6,969 bases of DNA from Deltaproteobacteria bacterium UBA2385 (GTDB taxonomy: Bacteria; Myxococcota_A; UBA796; UBA2385): assembly GCA_002343455.1 (NCBI GenBank), contig DDSR01000234.1:1-6969 (forward strand), given 5' to 3'. Shown in pieces: positions 1 to 5,526 of the stretch (position 1 is its first letter; each line of letters starts with the position of its first letter). The notes under the pieces are model-generated. The model did no database searches, was not told where the DNA came from, and saw only the letters and a list, made by a program, of their open reading frames with translations. The position numbers and the translations under genes were made by a program.

Positions 1-3
1 TAG

Positions 4-23
4 GGGCTCGATTCATCGAGCCC
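4..23. other. Perfect 9+9 bp inverted repeat
   Basis: The arms GGGCTCGAT and ATCGAGCCC are exact reverse complements separated by TC, so the whole 20 bp is nearly a perfect palindrome. As RNA it would fold as a 7-8 bp GC-rich hairpin. No T-run follows on either strand, so a classical intrinsic terminator is not supported. A TAG at 1-3 could be the stop of an upstream gene, which would place the hairpin directly after it. It could be a Rho-type or atypical terminator of the preceding unit, or an operator about 38 bp upstream of the predicted -10 box of the permease gene. The symmetry is seen; the role is inferred. Confidence 0.5.
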
Positions 24-60
24 GATGCTCAGACCCTCTCCACCCCCGCCAGCAAGATCG

Positions 61-68
61 GCTACCCT
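61..68 (+). promoter_or_regulatory. Predicted leaderless-type promoter (-10 box TACCCT) of the permease unit
   Basis: GCTACCCT ends 6 nt before the GTG at 75 (spacer CCGCTC). The same GCTACnnT-6 nt-start arrangement occurs at three other genes in this window. With a sigma-70-type -10 box at this distance, transcription would begin at or next to the first base of the start codon. There is no Shine-Dalgarno sequence in front of the GTG, which fits a leaderless mRNA. The -35 region is weak (TCCACC at 39-44, 18 bp spacing). It marks the permease as the first gene of its unit. Confidence 0.5.
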
Positions 69-74
69 CCGCTC

Positions 75-950
75 GTGGCCATCTCCTCTCCTCAGCCCGG
101 CTCCGAGCTCGACCTCGCCCCGCCCCCCTCGGTGGCGCAGGAGGGCGGCATCGCCGCCGTGCGTGGCATCCAGGCGATCTGGAACCACCGCTCGCTGCTG
201 TGGGCCTTCGTCCTGCGCGACCTCAAGCACCGCTACACCGGCAGCTCGCTGGGCTTCTTCTGGACCGTAGTCACGCCGCTGCTGGAGCTGGTCACCTACA
301 CCTTCGTCTTCCACGTCCTGATCGGCGTGCGCTTCGTCGAGGGCGGCGGCGGCTCGCACTACGCCGTCTTCCTCTTCTGCGGCATGGTCACCTGGTACGC
401 CGTCTCCGACGGCCTCGCGCGGGCGGCCACGGCCATCACCGAGAACGGCCACCTCATCAAGAAGGTCAACTTCCCCTCCTTCGTCCTGCCCGCCCACATC
501 GTCGCCAGCGCCGTCGTCAACCAGTGCATCCGCCTCTTCCTGCTGGCCCTGGCCACCATCGCCCTGGGCCGCGGCCTCTCCTGGCACTTCCTGCTGGTGC
601 CCTTCGCCGTCGCGGTCGAGGCCATCTTCGTCCTGGGCGTCGGCCTGCTGCTGTCGGTGACGGCCGTCTACTTCAAGGACACCGTGCACTGGGTCAAGGC
701 GGTGCTACTGCTCTGGATGTTCGTCACCCCCATCTTCTACCCCTCCAGCAGCTACCCCGAGCAGTACAAGCTCTTCCTGCTGCTCAACCCGCTGGCCCAC
801 CTCGTCGGCGTCTTCCACGAGCTGGTCCTCAACCAGCGCCTGCCCCACCCGCACTCCGTCCTGGTCATCCTGGTCATGTCGGCGCTGTCGATCACGGTCG
901 GCTACTCGGTCTTCCGGCACCACCGCGACCGCTTCGCGGACCTGGTATGA
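75..950 (+). CDS. ABC-2 type permease of a polysaccharide/O-antigen exporter
   Basis: A 291-residue polytopic inner-membrane protein of the TagG/Wzm/KpsM type, which exports lipid-linked or capsular glycans together with a cytoplasmic ATPase. Family hallmarks are visible in order: an amphipathic segment and RDLKHRYTGSSLGFFWTVVTP (about 48-68) before the first span; FCGMVTWYAVSDGL (101-114); the KKVNFP loop (129-134), typical of these permeases; and TPIFYP near 218-223 followed by NPL (238-240). About six hydrophobic segments lie near 61-85, 96-116, 136-163, 170-199, 205-223 and 260-281. Length is slightly above the usual 255-280 because of a proline-rich N-terminus of roughly 25 residues. The GTG start is supported by the promoter motif 6 nt upstream. 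No ATPase gene is adjacent downstream; it may lie left of the window. The stop overlaps the next start (ATGA). Substrate unknown. Confidence 0.9.
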   Translation: MAISSPQPGSELDLAPPPSVAQEGGIAAVRGIQAIWNHRSLLWAFVLRDLKHRYTGSSLGFFWTVVTPLLELVTYTFVFHVLIGVRFVEGGGGSHYAVFLFCGMVTWYAVSDGLARAATAITENGHLIKKVNFPSFVLPAHIVASAVVNQCIRLFLLALATIALGRGLSWHFLLVPFAVAVEAIFVLGVGLLLSVTAVYFKDTVHWVKAVLLLWMFVTPIFYPSSSYPEQYKLFLLLNPLAHLVGVFHELVLNQRLPHPHSVLVILVMSALSITVGYSVFRHHRDRFADLV

Positions 951-1423
951 GCGACGCACCCGCCGCCCCACCCGCCGCCGTCTGCCACCGCTGCGGCGGC
1001 GAGAAGAAGGGCCCCTTCGTTCCCTGCAAGCACTGCGGCGTCATCCCGATGGGGGCCGAGCGGCAGGTCGCCTGGCTCTTCAGCGAGCAGCACCTCGATC
1101 CCGCCGAGCTGGCCGAGGCCGCCCGCCGGGTGGGCGGCGGGGAGCGGCCCGATCCGCCCCGCGCCCTGATGGAGCTGGCCCGCCGTCGGATGGGCGTCGG
1201 CGCGCCGGACAGCGACGAGGTCCGCTCCCTGGCGGGCTCCGAGCGCCTCGCCCTGCTGGGGGGAAACCTGCTCTTCACCCCCCTGGTCGGCCTCGCCTGC
1301 TGGTGGGGGCTCTCGGAGTGGCGGCCGATCGCGGCCCGCCAGGCCCTGCTCGACTCCCTGCCCGTCGCCATCCTCGGGCTGGTCATCTGGGGGGCCCTGC
1401 TGGTACGCTGGGGCATCGCCTGA
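947..1423 (+). CDS. Zinc-ribbon protein with two C-terminal membrane segments
   Basis: A 158-residue protein of unknown function. Near the N-terminus two CxxC knuckles (C13/C16 and C27/C30) form a typical zinc-ribbon metal site. They are followed by a charged helical stretch (about 38-100) containing a DPAELAEAARR segment. Two hydrophobic segments follow at about 102-122 and 137-155, giving a predicted hairpin anchored in the inner membrane with the ribbon in the cytoplasm. The ATG at 947 overlaps the permease stop as ATGA, a classic translational-coupling arrangement, so it is very likely co-expressed with the exporter subunit and may act at the same membrane site. Other ATGs in frame lie deeper, past the cysteines, so this start is preferred. 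No catalytic motif is visible and I cannot assign a named family. Confidence 0.8.
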   Translation: MSDAPAAPPAAVCHRCGGEKKGPFVPCKHCGVIPMGAERQVAWLFSEQHLDPAELAEAARRVGGGERPDPPRALMELARRRMGVGAPDSDEVRSLAGSERLALLGGNLLFTPLVGLACWWGLSEWRPIAARQALLDSLPVAILGLVIWGALLVRWGIA

Positions 1424-1450
1424 GGGTCCGTCCTCGCGCCACCGGGAATC

Positions 1451-2920
1451 ATGACCTCCTTCCTCCCGAAGCTCGAAGAGACCCTCGCCGAGCTGCTCCA
1501 GTACGGGGACACCGGCCTGCTCGCCGTCCAGGACGAGGCCGGCTCCTGGGGCTTCTTCGTGCAGTCCGGCGCGCTGGTGGGCATCCGCGGAGGCTCGGCC
1601 CAGGCCGGCCAGGAGGAGGAGGGGGAGGAGCAGGACCCCGAGCGGCGAGCGATCCGCTGCCTGGTCGAGGCCATGCGAGCCGGCAGCCCGATGCTGGAGT
1701 TCTGTCCCGACGAGGCGCCCGAGGAGTTCGGCTTCTTCGACGCGCGCCGGGTGCTCAGCGCCGCCGTGGGCGAGGCCCGCGCCGTCCCGGTCCTGCTGGA
1801 GCGCCTGCGCCCCGTGCTGGAGGGCTGGCCCGAGCTGCGGGTCGAGCCCGAGACCTACAGCGAGCTGCCGGCGATGCAGGAGTGGCTGGGCAGCTTCAAC
1901 GGCCTCGCCCCCGGCAGCGCCCGCCTCGCCCGTGCGCCCACCGAGGACCCGGGCCTCTGCCTCGCCGCCATCTGGCTCGCCTGGCGACTGGGAGACCTGG
2001 AGGTCCACGGCCAGGGGCTGGTGGAGGACGGTGGAGAGTCGGTGCTACCCCAGGAAGAGGTCGTCGAAGCCGAGCCGGCCGAGGACCCTCCCACGGCGCC
2101 CTCCCTCACCCACCGGACCGAGCGCACCGCCCGCTCCTCCTCCGGCGGGCACGCCCCCGTCCCTCCCCGGACCTTCGATCCCTACCTGCGGGGCCTCTCC
2201 CTGGCCCGGGCCGGCCAGGCCGCCGCCGCCCTGCCGCTGCTGGAGCAGGCCTTCGCCGAGGATCCCGACCACCCTGGCCTGGAGGAGTGGCTCGGCTACT
2301 GCCGCTTCTCGGCCTGCCGGGAGAGCGAGCCCGAGCGAGCCCGCAAGGGCCTGGAGATGCTGCGTGATGTGATGTACCGGACCGGGCCGACCGGCGAGAT
2401 GCCCCTGCTGCCCTGGACCCTGATGGCCCGCGCCCAGCTCGAGCGAGGCGATCTCGTACAGTCACGCAGCATCCTGAACAGTGTCCTGGAGCGAGACCGC
2501 AACGACAGCGAGGCCCAGCAGCTCGAAGCCCGCCTCGCCCACGCCGAGGCCGAGCTGGAGGCCGCCCGGACCCGAACGACCTCGCGCATCTCCTGGCCCC
2601 GGGTGGCGCTGCTCCTGGGTCTGCTGCTGATCGTGGTGCTGATCTACCACCTCTCGGTCTGGATGCAGACCTCCGGCCCGGTGCGCGAGGACCTCGCCCC
2701 CACCGTCGCCCACATCGCCCCGCTGCGCGAGCTGCATCGCCTGGACGGAGGCTACGTCGGGGTCACGGCCGCGGGCAGCCCCGCCGACGCCTCGCCCGAG
2801 CTGGCCTTGGCGTTGTGCCAGCAGCTCGCCGTCGCGCTCACGGTGGACCGTCGTGAGAGCATCACCCTCGTCTCCGACGCTGGCGCCCTGCTGGCCGAGT
2901 GCGGCGAGCGGCTGCGTTGA
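1451..2920 (+). CDS. PATAN/DUF4388-like and TPR-like single-span membrane protein
   Basis: A 489-residue protein, third in the permease unit, 27 bp after the zinc-ribbon gene. The first ~190 residues resemble the PATAN/DUF4388 sensory-scaffold domain of gliding and social bacteria: a LAELLQYGDTGLLAVQ-type start (12-27), a strand-rich FFVQSGALVGIRGG (35-48), MLEFCPDEAP (81-90) and a closing helix AAIWLAWRLGDLEVHG (172-187). A low-complexity acidic/proline linker (about 198-242) leads to TPR-like helices: YLRGLSLARAGQAAAALPLLEQAF (245-268, with DP at 271-272) and a second pair around 319-373. A single transmembrane span lies at about 384-404, followed by an ~85-residue tail predicted outside the cytoplasm. 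It is probably a cytoplasmic protein-interaction platform anchored in the membrane; the partner is unknown. The assignment rests on motif recognition only. No strong Shine-Dalgarno is seen (GGGA is only 3 nt away). Confidence 0.75.
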   Translation: MTSFLPKLEETLAELLQYGDTGLLAVQDEAGSWGFFVQSGALVGIRGGSAQAGQEEEGEEQDPERRAIRCLVEAMRAGSPMLEFCPDEAPEEFGFFDARRVLSAAVGEARAVPVLLERLRPVLEGWPELRVEPETYSELPAMQEWLGSFNGLAPGSARLARAPTEDPGLCLAAIWLAWRLGDLEVHGQGLVEDGGESVLPQEEVVEAEPAEDPPTAPSLTHRTERTARSSSGGHAPVPPRTFDPYLRGLSLARAGQAAAALPLLEQAFAEDPDHPGLEEWLGYCRFSACRESEPERARKGLEMLRDVMYRTGPTGEMPLLPWTLMARAQLERGDLVQSRSILNSVLERDRNDSEAQQLEARLAHAEAELEAARTRTTSRISWPRVALLLGLLLIVVLIYHLSVWMQTSGPVREDLAPTVAHIAPLRELHRLDGGYVGVTAAGSPADASPELALALCQQLAVALTVDRRESITLVSDAGALLAECGERLR

Positions 2921-2927
2921 GGGGGGC

Positions 2928-3407
2928 TCAGTACCGCTCCGGATACAGATCCTGGAAGGTCCCGGCCGCGCCCGAGGAGGCCACCTCGTGCCGCAGGATG
3001 GCCACCTGCCGGTCGCCGTCCAGGTCACAGAGCGCGTCCACCCGGACCCGCTCCCCGCCGTCGAGCAGGGTCGCGCTGTAGCTGCAGCGCAGCTTGCCGT
3101 CGGGGCGCCAGTTCAGCGCCTCCCAGTCGGGCTGGGCCTCGAACTCCCGCAGGGCCCCGCTGACCGGGGTCGAGGGGTTGGGCGTCGCGCTCAGCCAGCC
3201 GCCGTGGGCGAGCTGCCAGGACTGCTGGGCCAGCCCGATGCTGCGCAGCATCGGCACCACCTCGGCCCGCATCGCCCGGCGCCGCAGGTCCAGGTAGCGG
3301 GGGATCGCCACGCTGGCGATGACCGCGATCAGGGCGACGGCGACCATCAGCTCGACCAGGCCGACGCCGCGGCGGGAGGAGGGCGGGGCGCGGCGGAGGG
3401 GGGGCAC
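2928..3407 (-). CDS. Type IV pilin-like / pseudopilin protein
   Basis: A 159-residue prepilin. The leader is short, basic and proline-rich and ends SRRG; predicted prepilin-peptidase cleavage is after G14, giving V-G-L-V-E with the conserved glutamate at +5 (E19). The usual N-methylated Phe is replaced by Val. A hydrophobic helix (about 17-37) with the IPRYLDLRRRA boundary follows, as in type IVa pilins and type II secretion pseudopilins. The globular part has a cysteine pair (C108, C127) that could form a disulfide, and a DLDGD segment (128-132) that could bind calcium. Upstream in-frame starts exist (ATG at 3461, TTG at 3488), but they give 32- and 41-residue leaders. The GTG at 3407 gives a 14-residue leader and sits 6 nt after a GCTACACT box. 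It converges on the 489-residue gene with 7 bp between stops. It is not among other pilus genes, so it is probably a minor pilin. Confidence 0.85.
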   Translation of the reverse strand: MPPLRRAPPSSRRGVGLVELMVAVALIAVIASVAIPRYLDLRRRAMRAEVVPMLRSIGLAQQSWQLAHGGWLSATPNPSTPVSGALREFEAQPDWEALNWRPDGKLRCSYSATLLDGGERVRVDALCDLDGDRQVAILRHEVASSGAAGTFQDLYPERY

Positions 3408-3413
3408 GGGGCG

Positions 3414-3421
3414 AGTGTAGC
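3414..3421 (-). promoter_or_regulatory. Predicted leaderless-type promoter (-10 box TACACT) of the pilin-like gene
   Basis: GCTACACT ends 6 nt before the GTG at 3407 (spacer CGCCCC). It is preceded by TG one base upstream of TACACT (TGCTACACT), which matches an extended -10 element and could compensate for the poor -35 region. There is no Shine-Dalgarno sequence. The geometry is the same as at the permease, Phd and small-partner genes, and it is the main reason for choosing the GTG start. Confidence 0.5.
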
Positions 3422-3488
3422 AGGGTCGTCGAAGACAGGTGCCCGATACGACGGGGGCCATTGGGTTCCGTTGGAAGTCGTCTACCAA

Positions 3489-3731
3489 TCACTCAGTGCA
3501 GAGGTCGTCGAACATCAACGCAGCGATCGTCATATCGACATGGTCGAGGTCCGGAGCGACCCAGATCCGACCCTCCCAGCCGCCGGGCTTACGGGCGGGC
3601 GGCGCGGCCAACGCAACCAGCCGGGCGGCTGGCTTCCCTCTGCGCGCGATCACGATCTCCTCACCGGCTTCCGAACTCCGGACCAGCTTGGAGAGGCGGC
3701 TCCTTGCCTCGCTGCGATTCACGGTCTTCAT
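3489..3731 (-). CDS. Orphan Phd/YefM-family antitoxin
   Basis: An 80-residue protein with a full Phd/YefM (prevent-host-death) N-terminal DNA-binding half: MKTVNRSEARSRLSKLV (1-17), then EAGEEIVIARRGKPAARLVAL (21-41), the family's most conserved block. The C-terminal half (about 50-80, including GRIWVAPDLD) resembles the toxin-binding tail of members paired with PIN-domain VapC-type toxins. In the family, such antitoxins are followed closely by a toxin gene. Here the next downstream gene on the strand is a pilin-like gene, and no PIN, RelE or Doc-like reading frame is visible. Upstream, the 49 bp gap to the hipA stop holds its own promoter motif, so it is separately transcribed. It may be a solitary regulator, an anti-addiction remnant, or an antitoxin acting in trans. 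The ATG at 3731 lies 6 nt after GCTACCGT. Confidence 0.85.
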   Translation of the reverse strand: MKTVNRSEARSRLSKLVRSSEAGEEIVIARRGKPAARLVALAAPPARKPGGWEGRIWVAPDLDHVDMTIAALMFDDLCTE

Positions 3732-3737
3732 GGAGGT

Positions 3738-3745
3738 ACGGTAGC
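3738..3745 (-). promoter_or_regulatory. Predicted leaderless-type promoter (-10 box TACCGT) of the Phd-type antitoxin
   Basis: GCTACCGT ends 6 nt before the ATG at 3731 (spacer ACCTCC). A plausible -35 hexamer TCGACC lies at 3766-3761 on the same strand with a 17 bp spacer, matching TTGACA at 4 of 6 positions; this is the best -35 among the five GCTACnnT sites. It falls in the 49 bp hipA-Phd gap, so the antitoxin is not dependent on hipBA transcription. Confidence 0.5.
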
Positions 3746-3780
3746 GCCCCCGACCGCGCAGGTCGAGTCTTGCACGGTCG

Positions 3781-4980
3781 TCAGGTACCGAGCCTCTCCC
3801 GCCGAGACTCGACCGCCCGCCGCAGCTTGTTCACCTTGCGGGCGTCGAAGGGCAGCTCGTCAAGCCGAGCCAACCACAGGGGCACCGCGTCCACCAGCTC
3901 GTCCAGCACCCGCGCGGCGGCCCGCGTGGGAAGGTCCAGCACAGCACCCAAGGCGAGGAGGTCGCTCCGCCCGATGTCCTCTCGGGTCTTGCCGTTGATG
4001 GACAGCGCCATGCTGTAGTCCCCATAGAGGTGGGAGCTGGGCACATCGTAGGCGGGGGTGGCCTCCCACTCGCCGTCCGGGGCCCGGCGGACCGAGAAGT
4101 TCTTGGCGTGGGCGTCGCCATTGCAGCTCAGGTAGGCGAAAGCGATCTGGCGAAGCAGATCGCGGGCGCAGACCCGGGGGGCTCCGGCGACCCGCGTCAG
4201 GGCGGCGAGGACCTCCTCGGAGGAGACCCGGTACTTGTCGGCGGGGTAGCGCCCCAGCACCTGGCAGCCGTCCTCCTGGGCGAGCGGCCGCCAGACACCC
4301 TCGTGCAACACCCGATCGAAGCGCCGGACCAACAAGCCGGGCTCCCCGTCCCGATCGTGGACCAGCTCGGCGGTGGCCGCCGGCACACCGCTGGCCCTGG
4401 CGGCGTTCAAGAAGAAGAGCTCGTTCTCGACCAGTCGAGGGAAGCCGCGGGGGTTGAGCTTGAGGATGAACGGGCCCTGGGCGAGGTGCAGGGGCAAGGA
4501 GACCATCGCGCTGGAGACCTTGTCCTGGACTCCGGGAAGGGCCATGCGGTCGGCACCCTCGGGGCCGACGATGCGGGCCATCAAGGAGGCGAAGCGCACG
4601 GTCTCCAGGGACTCGGCCACCGGCGGCTGAGGCGGCTCCCAGCCGACGGCGAGGACCTGGACATCGCCGATGGCCTCGTGCGCCGTCGCCAGCAGCAGCG
4701 AGAAGTCGTCGTCGGCCGAGGTCTTGACCGCCGCTCGGACCGCGGCCAGCCGGCGCCCCTCGGGCAAGAGGCCCGCGAAGAAGGGAGGCACCGCACCCGC
4801 CGAGGTACGCACCGGCGCTGCGCCGAGGGGCAGCGTCGTGGCCACGGCGGGGCCCTCGTAGTCGGAGTCGTAGGCGAACTCGCAGCCCTCGGGCGTTCGC
4901 GTCAGCCTTCCGGCGCGGCGCCCAGCCTTGCGGACCACGGCCTCTTCGACCCGGCGGAGCTCCTCGATCGCCCCGCTCAC
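3781..4980 (-). CDS. hipA: HipA-family Ser/Thr kinase toxin
   Basis: A 399-residue HipA-type kinase, the toxin of the hipBA type II system. E. coli HipA phosphorylates glutamyl-tRNA synthetase and provokes persistence. Visible motifs: N-terminal FFAGLLPEG (67-75); the ATP P-loop LPGVQDK (148-154); FILKLNP with K174; VENE (184-187); RRFDR (219-223); QEDGCQVLG (235-243); catalytic NGDAHAKNFSV with D289 and N294; YDVPS with metal-binding D312; and MALSINGK (324-331). All core kinase residues are present, so the enzyme looks active. One oddity is that the residue aligned by eye with the autophosphorylated serine just before the P-loop (Ser150 in E. coli) is Ala147. The protein is shorter than the usual ~440 residues, like many hipBA kinases outside enterobacteria. 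The GTG start at 4980 overlaps the hipB stop as GTGA, indicating translational coupling; 49 bp separate its stop from the Phd-type gene. Confidence 0.92.
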   Translation of the reverse strand: MSGAIEELRRVEEAVVRKAGRRAGRLTRTPEGCEFAYDSDYEGPAVATTLPLGAAPVRTSAGAVPPFFAGLLPEGRRLAAVRAAVKTSADDDFSLLLATAHEAIGDVQVLAVGWEPPQPPVAESLETVRFASLMARIVGPEGADRMALPGVQDKVSSAMVSLPLHLAQGPFILKLNPRGFPRLVENELFFLNAARASGVPAATAELVHDRDGEPGLLVRRFDRVLHEGVWRPLAQEDGCQVLGRYPADKYRVSSEEVLAALTRVAGAPRVCARDLLRQIAFAYLSCNGDAHAKNFSVRRAPDGEWEATPAYDVPSSHLYGDYSMALSINGKTREDIGRSDLLALGAVLDLPTRAAARVLDELVDAVPLWLARLDELPFDARKVNKLRRAVESRRERLGT

Positions 4981-5225
4981 GGTGCCGGCTCGTCGCCTTC
5001 AGGGGCCGAGATCCCGGGCGGTCCCCGCTGCACGCGGAGGCCGAGCCCCAGCGCCCCGAGCAGCTCGATCAGCTTGTCCAGGCGCAGGGTCTCCTTGCCC
5101 GCCTCGACGGTGTGGACGAAGCGCGTGGAGCAGCCCGCCAGCTCCGCGAGCTCTTCTTGCCGCAGGCCCAGGCGCAAGCGGCGGGCTCGGACGGTCTCGG
5201 CGAGAGCGGATGCACGATCGTTCAT
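4977..5225 (-). CDS. hipB: HipB-like XRE-family antitoxin / repressor
   Basis: An 82-residue protein with a helix-turn-helix of the XRE/Cro type: LRQEELAELAGCSTRFVHTVEAGKETLRLDKL spans about 21-52. This is the y4mF-like HipB antitoxin form that precedes hipA. By family knowledge it would bind and inhibit HipA and repress its own promoter. The last ~16 residues (PPGISAPEGDEPAP) are probably a disordered tail. The stop overlaps the hipA start (GTGA). The ATG at 5225 is preceded by a GGGGAAG purine run 11 nt upstream (5243-5237), a possible but distant ribosome-binding site. Unlike four other genes here, it has no GCTACnnT box directly at the start. A TTGACA -35-like hexamer lies at 5263-5258. 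Confidence 0.9.
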   Translation of the reverse strand: MNDRASALAETVRARRLRLGLRQEELAELAGCSTRFVHTVEAGKETLRLDKLIELLGALGLGLRVQRGPPGISAPEGDEPAP

Positions 5226-5234
5226 CGTCTGGTG

Positions 5235-5263
5235 ATCTTCCCCGATGGACGGCCCCCTGTCAA
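5235..5263 (-). promoter_or_regulatory. Candidate sigma-70 promoter of hipBA
   Basis: On the minus strand a perfect -35 hexamer TTGACA (5263-5258) is followed after exactly 17 bp by GAAGAT (5240-5235), which keeps the A2, A5 and T6 positions of TATAAT. Transcription would start about 2-4 nt before the hipB ATG, so this promoter would also give a (near-)leaderless message. It would then exclude use of the GGGGAAG purine run as a ribosome site. The GGATG/CATCC inverted pair abuts the -35, where a HipB operator would be expected. The -35 is good and the -10 is weak. Confidence 0.35.
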
Positions 5264-5288
5264 GGATGGAATGAGCGAGCGTTCATCC
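5264..5288. repeat. Inverted pair GGATG-15 nt-CATCC, possible HipB operator
   Basis: GGATG (5264-5268) and CATCC (5284-5288) are exact inverted copies separated by 15 nt and lie directly upstream of the candidate hipBA -35. E. coli HipB binds TATCC-8 nt-GGATA sites, so the half-site words are reminiscent, but orientation and spacing differ. Five-base arms can occur by chance. Confidence 0.2.
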
Positions 5289-5373
5289 GATGGCCCAAAC
5301 AGGCCTGAAACCGACTGGAGCTACCCGTGACATGATCGATCGTGCAGGCGATATCATCCTCACCGAGAAGCGT

Positions 5374-5391
5374 AGATGGCCCTCTCCATCT
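5374..5391. other. Short hairpin in the hipBA upstream region
   Basis: AGATGG (5374-5379) and CCATCT (5386-5391) form a perfect 6 bp stem with a CCCTCT loop. It lies about 40 nt downstream (minus strand) of the GCTACAGT box, within the leader that a transcript from that box would have. There is no T-run after it, so it is not a standard terminator. It could be a leader structure or a chance symmetry. Confidence 0.25.
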
Positions 5392-5431
5392 CGGCGCCGG
5401 CGTCGTGGAGCACTCGCAGGTCGTCGGGGGG

Positions 5432-5439
5432 ACTGTAGC
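5432..5439 (-). promoter_or_regulatory. Fifth GCTACnnT promoter-like box, no start codon at +6
   Basis: TGCTACAGT on the minus strand resembles the pilin box TGCTACACT in sequence and context (both preceded by CCC, followed by a C-rich spacer). CCGACC lies 18 bp upstream as a weak -35. Where the other four boxes have ATG or GTG after 6 nt, this has GAC. A transcript would run about 200 nt to hipB, or cover a 21-codon frame ending at 5360. It may be a second hipBA promoter with a long leader, or the promoter of a lost small gene. Confidence 0.35.
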
Positions 5440-5526
5440 AGGGAGGCCGGTGGCGGGTCGGGTTCGAGCGCGCGGACGCACCCCATCGGGTTCTGGGCCG
5501 AAGACCGGACCCCGTGGCGCTCCACC

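Larger units (their letters stand above)
5226..5526. other. 301 bp intergenic region upstream of hipBA, no convincing gene
   Basis: This is the longest gene-free stretch. Open frames crossing it are arginine/proline-rich or dominated by repeated CGG codons and look like noise. It has somewhat lower GC towards hipB (about 5226-5370). It contains a GCTACnnT promoter-like box (5439-5432, minus), a 6 bp stem hairpin (5374-5391), a near-palindrome CATGATCGATCGTG (5331-5344, one mismatched pair), the palindrome CAGGCCTG (5300-5307), a GGATG/CATCC inverted pair (5264-5268 and 5284-5288) and a TTGACA hexamer on the minus strand (5263-5258). The density of symmetric elements fits an autoregulated toxin-antitoxin control region. 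None of them is proven to be functional. Confidence 0.5.

Noticed and set aside
200..1423. A long + strand frame (407 codons) overlapping the permease gene
   Set aside because: The first two thirds are arginine/proline/leucine-rich shadow translation of the permease in another frame. Only the part from 947, with the CxxC knuckles, is a plausible protein.
902..2008. Long minus-strand open frames opposite the zinc-ribbon and PATAN/TPR genes
   Set aside because: High GC keeps antisense frames open. They have no recognisable domain and biased A/G/E/Q-rich composition, while the + strand has clear membrane and TPR-like patterns.
3408..3488. Longer pilin versions starting at ATG 3461 or TTG 3488
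   Set aside because: They give unusually long leaders (32-41 residues) with two extra cysteines and no ribosome-binding site. The GTG at 3407 has a normal leader and the promoter motif.
2853..3998. A 381-codon + strand frame across the pilin and Phd genes
   Set aside because: It is antisense to two recognisable protein families, has low-complexity composition and no domain.
4030..5235. A 401-codon + strand frame opposite hipBA
   Set aside because: It is a GC-rich shadow of hipA, with gly/ala/arg-rich composition and no motif.
5283..5525. An 80-codon minus-strand frame starting 1 nt after the NTase stop, as a third gene of that operon
   Set aside because: Its composition is arginine/proline-rich with an RRRRR run from CGG/CGC repeats, it has no motif, and it lies in the symmetric, promoter-rich region before hipB.
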